A DNA stretch of 9,475 bases from positions 1 through 9,475 of the forward strand of contig JAFGTU010000082.1 of assembly GCA_016933985.1 (NCBI GenBank), given 5' to 3'. Below, one piece after another: positions 1 to 6,136 of the stretch. The translations under genes were made by a program, and so were the position numbers. The stretch's first letter is position 1. The number at the start of each line of letters is the position of its first letter. The notes below the pieces were generated by a model. The model saw only the letters and a program-made list of their open reading frames with translations. It was not told where the DNA came from and did no database searches. This DNA is from Sedimentisphaerales bacterium. GTDB lineage: Bacteria; Planctomycetota; Phycisphaerae; Sedimentisphaerales; Anaerobacaceae.

Positions 1-494
1 ACTGCTGGTTTTATCCGAGACAGTGCCACGGCGATAGCGACAACATGAAAGAGGGAGGGCCCAAGGCCGGTTACTTCTATGTGCACTATTATGACCTGAA
101 TCTTTTAACAACATGCTGGAACATCAGCGAGCCACCGGCCGGTCCAGGCTTTGCCTCGGTTCCGGGATGTATCTGCGCTGATTTTGCCCACGACCTGGAA
201 GGCGGACCAAAGAGCGGGTATTTCAGGGTCCATTACAATGACCTGAATATTCTTATGGATAATTGGAGTATAGCAGAGCCGCCTACCGGTCCCGGTATTC
301 CGCCTGATTGCCTTGAGTGTGTCGGCGACGGTAAGTCTGCCGGTGGCGAGAAGGAGGCCGTCGTCGCCGAGCCGGTGGACGTGGAGAAGCTGCTCGACTG
401 GCTTGCGGAGATATGGCTTGATCCGGAGGTGCGAGAGCACATAGACGCCGAGGCCTGGCTGAAGATGTATGAATCCATCAAGGCCCTGGAATAG
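1..494 (+). CDS. 3' end of secreted protein with two dockerin-like repeats (5' end outside window)
   Basis: The frame is open from the first complete codon (position 3) to TAG at 492-494. The residues before the internal ATG at 45 (C-W-F-Y-P-R-Q-C-H-G-D-S-D-N) already belong to the first repeat, so the gene starts upstream of the window. Two copies of a ~42-residue unit are visible (24-149 and 174-296), each with an acidic Cys-containing start, then GGPK(A/S)GYF, V-H-Y-(Y/N)-D-L-N-(L/I)-L, a Trp, and an EPP(A/T)GPG end. The pattern resembles type I dockerin Ca-binding loops with an insertion, found at the C-termini of secreted planctomycete proteins. An acidic linker and a helical tail of about 40 residues (V-D-V-E-K-L-L-D-W-L-A-E-I-W and on) finish the protein. 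It is probably an extracellular enzyme or LamG-type protein whose catalytic part lies upstream. The substrate and any partner are unknown. Confidence 0.75.
   Translation, partial: CWFYPRQCHGDSDNMKEGGPKAGYFYVHYYDLNLLTTCWNISEPPAGPGFASVPGCICADFAHDLEGGPKSGYFRVHYNDLNILMDNWSIAEPPTGPGIPPDCLECVGDGKSAGGEKEAVVAEPVDVEKLLDWLAEIWLDPEVREHIDAEAWLKMYESIKALE
24..296 (+). repeat. Two tandem dockerin-like protein repeats
   Basis: Unit 1 (24-149) and unit 2 (174-296) encode the same motif 49 residues apart. Conserved positions are the acidic D-x-D or A-D-F start, GGPK-x-GYF, V-H-Y-x-D-L-N, a Trp and the EPP-x-GPG close. The DNA has diverged, so this is an old protein-level duplication rather than a recent tandem DNA repeat. 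Confidence 0.7.
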
Positions 495-795
495 CTGCGC
501 TTTCGCTGGGGATGGGGAGTGGTTTTGTGGCGGTGCAGGATGTTAGATTTGCAGGGGAGGACCGCCACCACAAGGATGACGGCTAAACGGCGAGGTGGCG
601 GGCGCCGCGTCGGGGGGATAATGCGCAAGAGTGAAGCCGCAACGTAAAGTTACGAGCCAACCGCGCCGGCGGCGGCGAAACGGTGGGGTCAGAAGCGGGA
701 GATTGGGCTTGCTTTTTGGCTGGAGCGGGTATTATCATTATTGTCTCGTTTAGAAGAATTATCGATTTGCAGGTTTCGTTGAAAGGAAGCGGATA
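495..795. other. Intergenic region, no gene recognised
   Basis: I see no convincing coding frame in these 301 bases. They hold an 8-bp inverted repeat (CCGCCACC at 562-569 with GGTGGCGG at 594-601, 24-nt loop) without a T-run, so it is not a convincing terminator. There is also a compact palindrome (CGTAA-AG-TTACG, 643-654) that could be an operator. The last 80 bases are more AT-rich and hold the likely promoter and ribosome binding site of the next gene. GGAAG at 785-789 lies 6 nt before its ATG. Confidence 0.5.
716..744 (+). promoter_or_regulatory. Weak sigma70-like promoter candidate for the DUF6807-DUF1080 gene
   Basis: TTGGCT (716-721) and TATTGT (739-744) are separated by exactly 17 bp in an AT-rich patch, about 50 bp before the start codon. 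Each box matches 4 of 6 consensus bases, so this is only a candidate. Confidence 0.25.
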
Positions 796-2667
796 ATGAA
801 CAGGCCCAGTTCAGTAGTTGTCGGTTTGGTTATTGTTTTTGCGTTTGCGGGGGTTATTTTTGGGGAGGGGACTTTGGCTACTGTTCGGGTCGATGCGGGG
901 GCGTATGATCGAGTCGATACTCCTGTAGGGGTATCGCTTGAGGGGGTTGCGCTGTGGCCTGGGGAGGGGTCGTTTATGTTGGTCGAGAAGGCCAGCGGCG
1001 AGACGGCGAGTTATCCGGCGCAATTGGAGGCGGGCAGTGAGCCGAGGCTTTGGTTTGTGCTTGCGGGGACGACGAAGGCGGGGACGAAGCGTACGTTCAG
1101 CTTAGTTAGGACGGCGAAGGCAAAATTGGTCGGGGTCACGGCGGTGGAGACGGATAAGTATCTCGACATCGTTCATCAGGGGGATAAGGTTTTGCGGTAT
1201 AATAGTGCGATAGTTCCGCCGCCTGAGGGGCAGGATAAGCTCTATGAGCGCAGCGGATTCATTCATCCTTTGTGGTCCACGAAGGGCACCGTACTGACGA
1301 ACATCCATCCGAAGGACCATATTCATCATATTGGTATATGGATGCCGTGGACGCATACCGAGTTCGAGGGGAAGGCGACGGACTTCTGGAACCTCAAGGA
1401 GGGGCAGGGGACGGTTCGGTTCGTGCGGTATATCTCGACTACTGAGGGGCCTGTTTATGGCGGGTTCGAGGCCGAGCAGGAGCATGTTGCGCTGAAGAAC
1501 TTAGAGGACCACGGGCAAGATGCCCGTGCCACAGGCCAGAAGGTTGTGCTGAACGAAGTTTGGAACGTGCGCGTGTACAATGTGGGCGGGCCGGCGAAGG
1601 GGTATCGGATTGTGGATTTTGTCTCGACGCAGCGGTGCGTTGCGAGTAGTCCTTTGAAACAAGTGGAGTATCGTTACGGCGGGTTTGGGTATCGCGCTAC
1701 GGGCAAGTGGGACGAGGCGAACGCCGAGTACCTGACCAGCGAGGGGAAGAACCGCAAGAACGGGCATGCGACTCGGGCGCGGTGGTGCGATACATCGGGC
1801 GAGATCGACGGGTGGGAGGGGATTACGTTTTACAGCCACCCGGAGAATTTCGGACATCCGGAGCCGATGCGGATATGGCCTGAGGGGCAGGTGTTCTTCA
1901 ATTGGGCGCCCGGTCAGCTTGGCGACTGGGAGATGAAACCCGGAGAGGACCATGTCTTCCGGTATCGGATGTATGTTCACGAAGGGAAAATCACCGTGCC
2001 TGCGGCCGAGCGGATTTGGCAGGACTACGCCGAGCCGCCGAAGGTGACTATCGACGCGGCCCAGCCCAAGGCCGCTATAATGCTCTTCGACGGGAAGGAC
2101 CTTTCGACGCACTGGACGGCAGGGAATAAGGATATCGGGTGGGAGGTCGCCGACGGCGTGGCGACGATTACTCCCAAAAGCGGGAGCATCTGGACTAAGG
2201 AGAATTTCGGCGATTTTATGATGCACCTTGAATTCTGTACGCCTCAGACGCCTGCGAGCGCGAAGGGGCAGGCCCGCGGCAACAGCGGCGTATATATCCA
2301 GAGGCGTTATGAGCTTCAGATTCTGGATTCTTCGCGGTGGGAGCTAACGCGGCAGAATCGGGAGCTGGGGAATAATGATTGCGCTTCCCTCTACAAGACG
2401 AAGGCGCCTGATGTGAATGTGTGCAGACTGCCGGGGCAGTGGCAGAGCTACGATATTACCTTTCATGCGGCGAAGTTCGATGGAAAGGAGAAAACCGAAG
2501 ACGCGAAGATAAAGGTTTGGCATAACGGCGTTCCGGTTCATAACGACGTCAAGATTCCAGATAAGACGGGGGCCGGGCAGGCGGAAGGGCCTGAGCCGGG
2601 GCCTATACTTTTGCAGGAACACGGCAATGCGGTTAAGTTTCGGAATATTTGGATAGTGCCGCTTTGA
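796..2667 (+). CDS. Exported DUF6807 (PmoA-like) / DUF1080 (3-keto-disaccharide hydrolase) fusion protein
   Basis: The 623-residue product begins with a signal peptide (short basic start, hydrophobic core at residues 7-22, likely cleavage near 23-25), so it should act outside the cytoplasm. Residues ~30-415 look like the DUF6807 family (named PmoA-like, but not the methane monooxygenase subunit), with the His-rich D-H-I-H-H-I-G-I-W motif at 174-182. Residues ~427-622 are a DUF1080 domain: L-F-D-G-K-D-L at 430-436, G-N-S-G-V-Y at 495-500, Y-E-L-Q-I-L-D at 505-511, G-Q-W-Q-S-Y-D at 547-553, and the L-Q-E-H-G-N...F-R-N-I-W end at 606-619. Members of DUF1080 hydrolyse 3-keto-glycosides and adopt a concanavalin-like fold. 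GGAAG lies 6 nt before this ATG. Residues 236-247 appear to come from an inserted palindromic repeat. A role in breaking down oxidised glycans is inferred. The substrate is unknown, and DUF6807 activity is not established to my knowledge. Confidence 0.85.
   Translation: MNRPSSVVVGLVIVFAFAGVIFGEGTLATVRVDAGAYDRVDTPVGVSLEGVALWPGEGSFMLVEKASGETASYPAQLEAGSEPRLWFVLAGTTKAGTKRTFSLVRTAKAKLVGVTAVETDKYLDIVHQGDKVLRYNSAIVPPPEGQDKLYERSGFIHPLWSTKGTVLTNIHPKDHIHHIGIWMPWTHTEFEGKATDFWNLKEGQGTVRFVRYISTTEGPVYGGFEAEQEHVALKNLEDHGQDARATGQKVVLNEVWNVRVYNVGGPAKGYRIVDFVSTQRCVASSPLKQVEYRYGGFGYRATGKWDEANAEYLTSEGKNRKNGHATRARWCDTSGEIDGWEGITFYSHPENFGHPEPMRIWPEGQVFFNWAPGQLGDWEMKPGEDHVFRYRMYVHEGKITVPAAERIWQDYAEPPKVTIDAAQPKAAIMLFDGKDLSTHWTAGNKDIGWEVADGVATITPKSGSIWTKENFGDFMMHLEFCTPQTPASAKGQARGNSGVYIQRRYELQILDSSRWELTRQNRELGNNDCASLYKTKAPDVNVCRLPGQWQSYDITFHAAKFDGKEKTEDAKIKVWHNGVPVHNDVKIPDKTGAGQAEGPEPGPILLQEHGNAVKFRNIWIVPL
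1501..1536 (+). repeat. REP-like palindromic repeat inserted in frame in coding sequence
   Basis: A perfect 8-bp inverted repeat (CACGGGCA at 1510-1517, TGCCCGTG at 1521-1528) with a 3-nt loop sits inside the DUF6807 domain. It encodes the peptide H-G-Q-D-A-R-A-T, which I recognise as a recurrent translation of an interspersed repeat in planctomycete and verrucomicrobial genomes. The outer limits are estimated from where the family-like sequence breaks (K-N before, Q-K-V-V after), giving 36 bp or 12 codons. Confidence 0.7.
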
Positions 2668-2687
2668 TGGGCGGAGCTGGAGATAGC

Positions 2688-2711
2688 CACAAAGGCACTA
2701 AGACACCAAGA
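2688..2711 (+). repeat. 8-bp-period CAC-AAG interspersed repeat fragment
   Basis: Three 8-bp units of the form CAC(A/T/C)AAG(G/A) lie head to tail, followed by an A-rich run to about 2722. This matches my recollection of half of a dispersed repeat common in planctomycete and related genomes, where translations of either strand read like K-G-T-K-T or L-G-V-L-V-P-L-W. It fills most of the gap between the two DUF6807 genes. Confidence 0.5.
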
Positions 2712-2741
2712 AAAAGAAATAAGCAAAGATTGGGGCGAGTT

Positions 2742-3707
2742 ATGAATAGCTGGACGAGAGTTATTTTTGTTTTTTCGGTTGTTGGGGTTGTCGGGGGGGC
2801 TGCTTTGGGGGCCGCGTTTTCCTGGAAGGATACCAAGGGGGAGTATCTTGATTTGCTCTATGACGGGCGGCGAGTCACGCGGTATATGTATGCCTACGAT
2901 ACGTCGAGCGAGCAGCGGGCTTTCGAGACTTGTAAGGTGCTGCATCATGTTTTTGATGAGAACGGCGAGAAGCTGCTTACGAACGGGCCTGATGGAGAGA
3001 AGCCGTATTTGAAGAGTGTGAAGTATCCGCATCACCGCGGTATATTCATCGGTTGGAACAAGCTGACGCTAGGGGGCAAATCTTACGATACGTGGCACAT
3101 GACCAACGGCGTTGCCCAGGTTCATCAGAAGTTCTTAGAGCAGAAGGCGGATGCGAATAAGGCGTTTTCGACGGCGCTGATTCACTGGAAGGGCGGCGAC
3201 GGCAAGGTGTTTATCGAAGAGAAGCGCACGACGACGGTCCATCGGCCGGAGAGCAGGACGATTCTGCTGCTGGATTTCGAGACGGAGCTGAAAGCCGTCA
3301 GCGGGGAGGTTTTCCTCAATGGCGACCCGGAACATGCAGGCTTTCAGTATCGGGCTCACGACGATGTGGACAAAGGTCCGGCAGACGTCAAGGCCAAGTA
3401 CCTCTTCCACCGGGACGGCGTCGATCCGAAGAAGCGTGAGGACCTTACGAACCTGCCGTGGGTGGCGATGTCATACGGATTGAACGGCAAGCGGTACAGC
3501 GTTCTGTATATGAGCCATCCGGACAATCTTAATGCCGAGGCTGTGTATTCTGCGTATCGCGATTACGGGCGATTCGGGGAGTTCTTCAAACATACGATCC
3601 CGGACGGTCAGACGCTGAAACTGCGTTACCGGATCTGGATTGGGCAAGGCGAGTTGCCGGAGCGAGCCGAACTGGAGGAGAGGTATTCGGCATATATCGG
3701 CAACTAA
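2742..3707 (+). CDS. Exported DUF6807 (PmoA-like) family protein
   Basis: From ATG 2742 the product is 321 residues and opens with a classic signal peptide (M-N-S-W-T-R, hydrophobic 7-25, Ala-rich cleavage region). It carries DUF6807 signatures: Y-L-D-L-L-Y-D-G at 35-42, P-H-H-R-G-I-F-I-G-W at 96-105, D-T-W-H at 116-119, H-A-G-F-Q-Y-R-A at 198-205, and a C-terminal L-R-Y-R-I-W at 294-299. The frame stays open upstream to TTG 2649, and ATG 2667 overlaps the preceding stop as TGATG. Those starts would add a basic, repeat-derived leader before the signal peptide, so I prefer 2742, although its ribosome binding site (GGGGCGAG, 2732-2739) is weak. It is probably co-transcribed with the preceding gene, which carries a divergent copy of the same domain. 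Enzymatic activity is unproven, and a role in glycan degradation is inferred from the neighbour. Confidence 0.85.
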   Translation: MNSWTRVIFVFSVVGVVGGAALGAAFSWKDTKGEYLDLLYDGRRVTRYMYAYDTSSEQRAFETCKVLHHVFDENGEKLLTNGPDGEKPYLKSVKYPHHRGIFIGWNKLTLGGKSYDTWHMTNGVAQVHQKFLEQKADANKAFSTALIHWKGGDGKVFIEEKRTTTVHRPESRTILLLDFETELKAVSGEVFLNGDPEHAGFQYRAHDDVDKGPADVKAKYLFHRDGVDPKKREDLTNLPWVAMSYGLNGKRYSVLYMSHPDNLNAEAVYSAYRDYGRFGEFFKHTIPDGQTLKLRYRIWIGQGELPERAELEERYSAYIGN

Positions 3708-3863
3708 GAGCCTATCCTAATAACCCTCTGGCTTCGACCGGGTGCGTCGGCCGTGGTCGGCGTCAGGCTGCATCGGCAATGCTGGATATTGCCTGCTTCG
3801 CCTTCCTTGCCCACAACCGACTCGCTCGGTCTCGGGCCGACGAGAAGTTATTAGGAGAGGCTC
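3708..3863. mobile_element. 156-bp MITE-like palindromic element with TAA target duplication
   Basis: The ends are 17-bp terminal inverted repeats matching at 16 positions: GAGCCTATCCTAATAAC at 3708-3724, and its complement with one difference at 3847-3863. TAA precedes (3705-3707) and follows (3864-3866), as a 3-bp target duplication would. The inside continues the palindrome: 3736-3756 pairs with 3811-3831 at 16 of 21 positions plus wobbles, and GGCAAT/ATTGCC (3775-3780, 3788-3793) closes a central hairpin. No protein is encoded. GAGCC ends and a TNA duplication recall some IS5-family subgroups (IS1031-like), so it may be a non-autonomous derivative. Its long hairpin could also end transcription of the upstream gene. 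Confidence 0.75.
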
Positions 3864-3873
3864 TAAGTAATGC

Positions 3874-3902
3874 TTGCGAGAATTAGGGGGCGATGGTATG
3901 GT
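3874..3902 (+). promoter_or_regulatory. Candidate transketolase promoter
   Basis: TTGCGA (3874-3879) and TATGGT (3897-3902) are 17 bp apart, and the second box is preceded by TGG, an extended -10 pattern. Each box matches 4 of 6 consensus bases. It lies just after the MITE-like element and about 60 bp before the gene start. Confidence 0.3.
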
Positions 3903-3953
3903 AACGGGCTGGTTTTGTTTTGAGAAGGCGTATTTAGAACCCTTGTTTATGGC

Positions 3954-3958
3954 AGGAA
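3954..3958 (+). promoter_or_regulatory. Ribosome binding site that decides the transketolase start
   Basis: AGGAA lies 7 nt before ATG 3966 but only 1 nt before the in-frame TTG at 3960. The spacing supports ATG 3966. Confidence 0.65.
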
Positions 3959-3965
3959 ATTGGCA

Positions 3966-6008
3966 ATGAGTGTATCTGTGACGAATCCGGGGATGTCGGA
4001 GCTTGACGAGTTATGCGTTCAGACAATTCGATTTTTGTCTATGGAGCAGGTTCAGAAGGCCAATTCAGGGCATCCGGGCATGCCGATGGGTATGGCACCG
4101 GCGGCTTATGTGCTGTGGACGCGGCATCTACGGCATAATCCTGGGAATCCGGTGTGGCATAATCGGGACCGGTTTGTTCTGTCGGCGGGGCATGGGGGCG
4201 TGCTTCTGTATTCGCTGCTTCACCTGACGGGATACGGGATCAGCCTGGAGGACTTGAAGAGTTTCCGGCAATGGGGCAGCAAGACGCCGGGGCATCCGGA
4301 ATATGACCCCAGGGGCGGCGTCGAGGTTACCACCGGGCCGCTGGGGCAGGGGATTTCTAATGCGGTCGGGATGGCGATAGCCCAGAAGTATCTGGCTGAG
4401 CATTTCAACCGGGATAAATTCCCGATTGTCGATTGCAGGATTTACGTTATCGCCAGCGACGGGGATTTGCAGGAGGGGGTTGCGTCGGAGGCGTGCTCGC
4501 TGGCGGGGCATCTTGGGCTAAATAATCTGGTCGTTGTCTATGACGACAATCATATAAGTATCGACGGGAAGACGGAGCTTTCGTTCACCGAGGACAGGGC
4601 CAAGCGGTTCAAGGCTTACGGCTGGAACGTTATCGAGGTGGGCGGCGACGGCAACGACATGGCCGCGTTCGAGAAGGCGGTCAAGAGGAGCAAGGCGGAA
4701 AAGAAGCGGCCCACCTTAATCAAGCTCCGCACGCACATTGCCTTCGGCAGTCCGAATATGCAGGATAGCGCCAAGGCGCACGGAGCGCCGTTAGGCGATG
4801 AAGAGATCAGGCTGATTAAGGAAAAGTACGGGTGGGACGCGGACAAGAGCTTTTATGTTCCGCAGGAGGTCTCGGCGCACATGCGCGAAGCTGCTTTGGC
4901 TCAGGGCGCCAAGGCTGAAGCGGCGTGGAAGAGGCGGTTTGGGAAATACGCGAAGGCTTATCCTGAGCTTGCCGGCGAGTTCGAGGATGCCGCGGCGGGC
5001 AGGCTGCCTGTGAAGCTGGACGAAATTCTGCCGAAGTTTGAGGCGGGAGCCTCGGTCGCCACTCGCCAGGCGTCGGGGAAGGTTTTAGACGCGGTTATGC
5101 CGAAGCTGCCGATGATTCTGGGCGGGTCGGCGGACCTGACGCCCTCGAATAATACGCGATGGGGCGATGCGAAGGATTTCCAGAAGGATTGTCGCGGCGG
5201 GCGATACCTGCGGTTCGGGATTAGAGAGCACGCGATGGGCTCGATAGTCAACGGGATATCGGTCAGCGGTTTATTGAGAGCTTACGGCGGGACATTCCTG
5301 GTATTCTCGGATTATATGCGGGGGGCGGTCCGCGTGGCGGCGCTGTCGAGGTATCCCTCGATATTTGTCTGGACTCACGACAGTATCGGGGTCGGCGAGG
5401 ATGGCCCGACTCACCAGCCCGTCGAACATGCCGCCGCGCTTCGGGCGATACCGAATCTGTTGGTATTTCGGCCTGCCGACGCGAATGAGACGGCGCAGGC
5501 GTGGAAGTATATCTTGGAGCATCGGGACGGGCCCGCGGCCTTACTGCTCACGAGGCAGGGGCTGCCTGTTCTCGACCAAGCCAAGTACGCCTCGGCGGCA
5601 AACGTGAGCAAAGGCGCCTACGCGCTGCTCGCGGTCGGCGAGCCGGATGTGCTGCTGCTGGCAAGCGGGTCGGAGGTCTCGGTTGCGCTCGGAGCGGGTG
5701 AACGGCTTGCGAAGGAAGGAATCAAGGCGCAGGTCGTGAGCATGCCGTGCTGGGAGCTGTTCGAGCGGCAGGACCAAGAATACAGAGAGTCGGTTATTCC
5801 GCGCAGGGTCAAGGCAAGAGTCGGAATCGAGGCCGGCGTCGAATTGGGCTGGAGCAAGTACATCGGCGACAACGGCATCTTCATCGGCATGTCGTCGTTC
5901 GGGTCTTCGGGGCCTTGCAAGACGTGCTTCGAGAAGTTCGGGATCACGGCTGACGCTGTGGTCGCGGCGGCAAAGAAATCCATCGCAAGCAGTCGTCGAG
6001 GCGACTAA
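3966..6008 (+). CDS. tkt: Transketolase
   Basis: This 680-residue thiamine diphosphate enzyme moves two-carbon units between sugar phosphates in the cytoplasmic non-oxidative pentose phosphate pathway (EC 2.2.1.1). It is full length for the family. The N-terminal PP domain has S-G-H-P-G (His36), G-H-G (His76), G-H-P-E (His110), G-P-L-G-Q-G (124-129), the cofactor motif D-G-D-L-Q-E-G (165-171) with Y-D-D-N (192-195), and A-H-G-A-P-L-G (His272). The Pyr domain has G-G-S-A-D-L-T (386-392), F-G-I-R-E-H-A-M with catalytic Glu421, H-D-S-I-G-V-G-E-D-G-P-T-H-Q (471-484) and R-P-A-D-A-N-E (502-508). The C-terminal domain has A-S-G-S-E-V (566-571). The A-S-D-G-D-L-Q-E-G stretch resembles actinobacterial transketolases as I remember them. 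ATG 3966 is chosen for its ribosome binding site. It is probably transcribed separately from the upstream genes, given the 258-bp gap. Confidence 0.96.
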   Translation: MSVSVTNPGMSELDELCVQTIRFLSMEQVQKANSGHPGMPMGMAPAAYVLWTRHLRHNPGNPVWHNRDRFVLSAGHGGVLLYSLLHLTGYGISLEDLKSFRQWGSKTPGHPEYDPRGGVEVTTGPLGQGISNAVGMAIAQKYLAEHFNRDKFPIVDCRIYVIASDGDLQEGVASEACSLAGHLGLNNLVVVYDDNHISIDGKTELSFTEDRAKRFKAYGWNVIEVGGDGNDMAAFEKAVKRSKAEKKRPTLIKLRTHIAFGSPNMQDSAKAHGAPLGDEEIRLIKEKYGWDADKSFYVPQEVSAHMREAALAQGAKAEAAWKRRFGKYAKAYPELAGEFEDAAAGRLPVKLDEILPKFEAGASVATRQASGKVLDAVMPKLPMILGGSADLTPSNNTRWGDAKDFQKDCRGGRYLRFGIREHAMGSIVNGISVSGLLRAYGGTFLVFSDYMRGAVRVAALSRYPSIFVWTHDSIGVGEDGPTHQPVEHAAALRAIPNLLVFRPADANETAQAWKYILEHRDGPAALLLTRQGLPVLDQAKYASAANVSKGAYALLAVGEPDVLLLASGSEVSVALGAGERLAKEGIKAQVVSMPCWELFERQDQEYRESVIPRRVKARVGIEAGVELGWSKYIGDNGIFIGMSSFGSSGPCKTCFEKFGITADAVVAAAKKSIASSRRGD

Positions 6009-6019
6009 GTAGAAATGGT

Positions 6020-6130
6020 GTGCAGTGCACGTCCTACCGGGTAATCCGGTCGCCCCGTAAGGGGCAAGCTTACGCTCCCGGCTTGTTACGAATTCTGCGT
6101 GTGCGATAAGTTGCGCACCCTGCCGGGTGG
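6020..6130. repeat. Cluster of short palindromes between transketolase and the GNAT-HDAC gene
   Basis: Several inverted repeats are packed together: GTGCA-G-TGCAC (6020-6030), ACCGG/CCGGT with a 5-nt loop (6036-6050), GCCCC-GTAA-GGGGC (6052-6065), CAAGC/GCTTG (6065-6085), GTGCG/CGCAC (6101-6118) and CACCC-TGCC-GGGTG (6116-6129). Some are mutually exclusive. The central part resembles intergenic palindromic repeats of planctomycetes. None is followed by a clear T-run, so a factor-independent terminator is not shown. Confidence 0.45.
6083..6110 (+). promoter_or_regulatory. Weak promoter candidate for the GNAT-HDAC gene
   Basis: TTGTTA (6083-6088) and GATAAG (6105-6110) are 16 bp apart, each with 4 of 6 consensus matches. 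The GTGCG/CGCAC inverted repeat (6101-6118) overlaps the -10 box, which would suit an operator, but no regulator can be named. Confidence 0.25.
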
Positions 6131-6136
6131 ACAGAT

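Noticed and set aside
562..601. 8-bp inverted repeat as a terminator for the dockerin-like gene
   Set aside because: The loop is 24 nt long and no T-run follows. It is also about 70 bp past the stop codon.
1501..2226. Open frame of 241 codons on the minus strand opposite the DUF6807-DUF1080 gene
   Set aside because: It is a shadow of a well-supported coding sequence, with no motif or ribosome binding site of its own that I can see.
796..3707. Calling the PmoA-like proteins methane monooxygenase subunits
   Set aside because: The PmoA label is only a family name for DUF6807. These proteins are soluble and exported, and lack the multiple membrane helices of a true particulate methane monooxygenase subunit.
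3949..3969. Six-codon upstream reading frame whose stop overlaps the transketolase ATG
   Set aside because: No ribosome binding site precedes it, and it merely spans the transketolase Shine-Dalgarno sequence. It is probably chance.
6052..6065. GCCCC/GGGGC hairpin as a transketolase terminator
   Set aside because: The stem is only 5 bp and is followed by CAAGCTTACG, not a T-run. It is better explained as part of the palindrome cluster.
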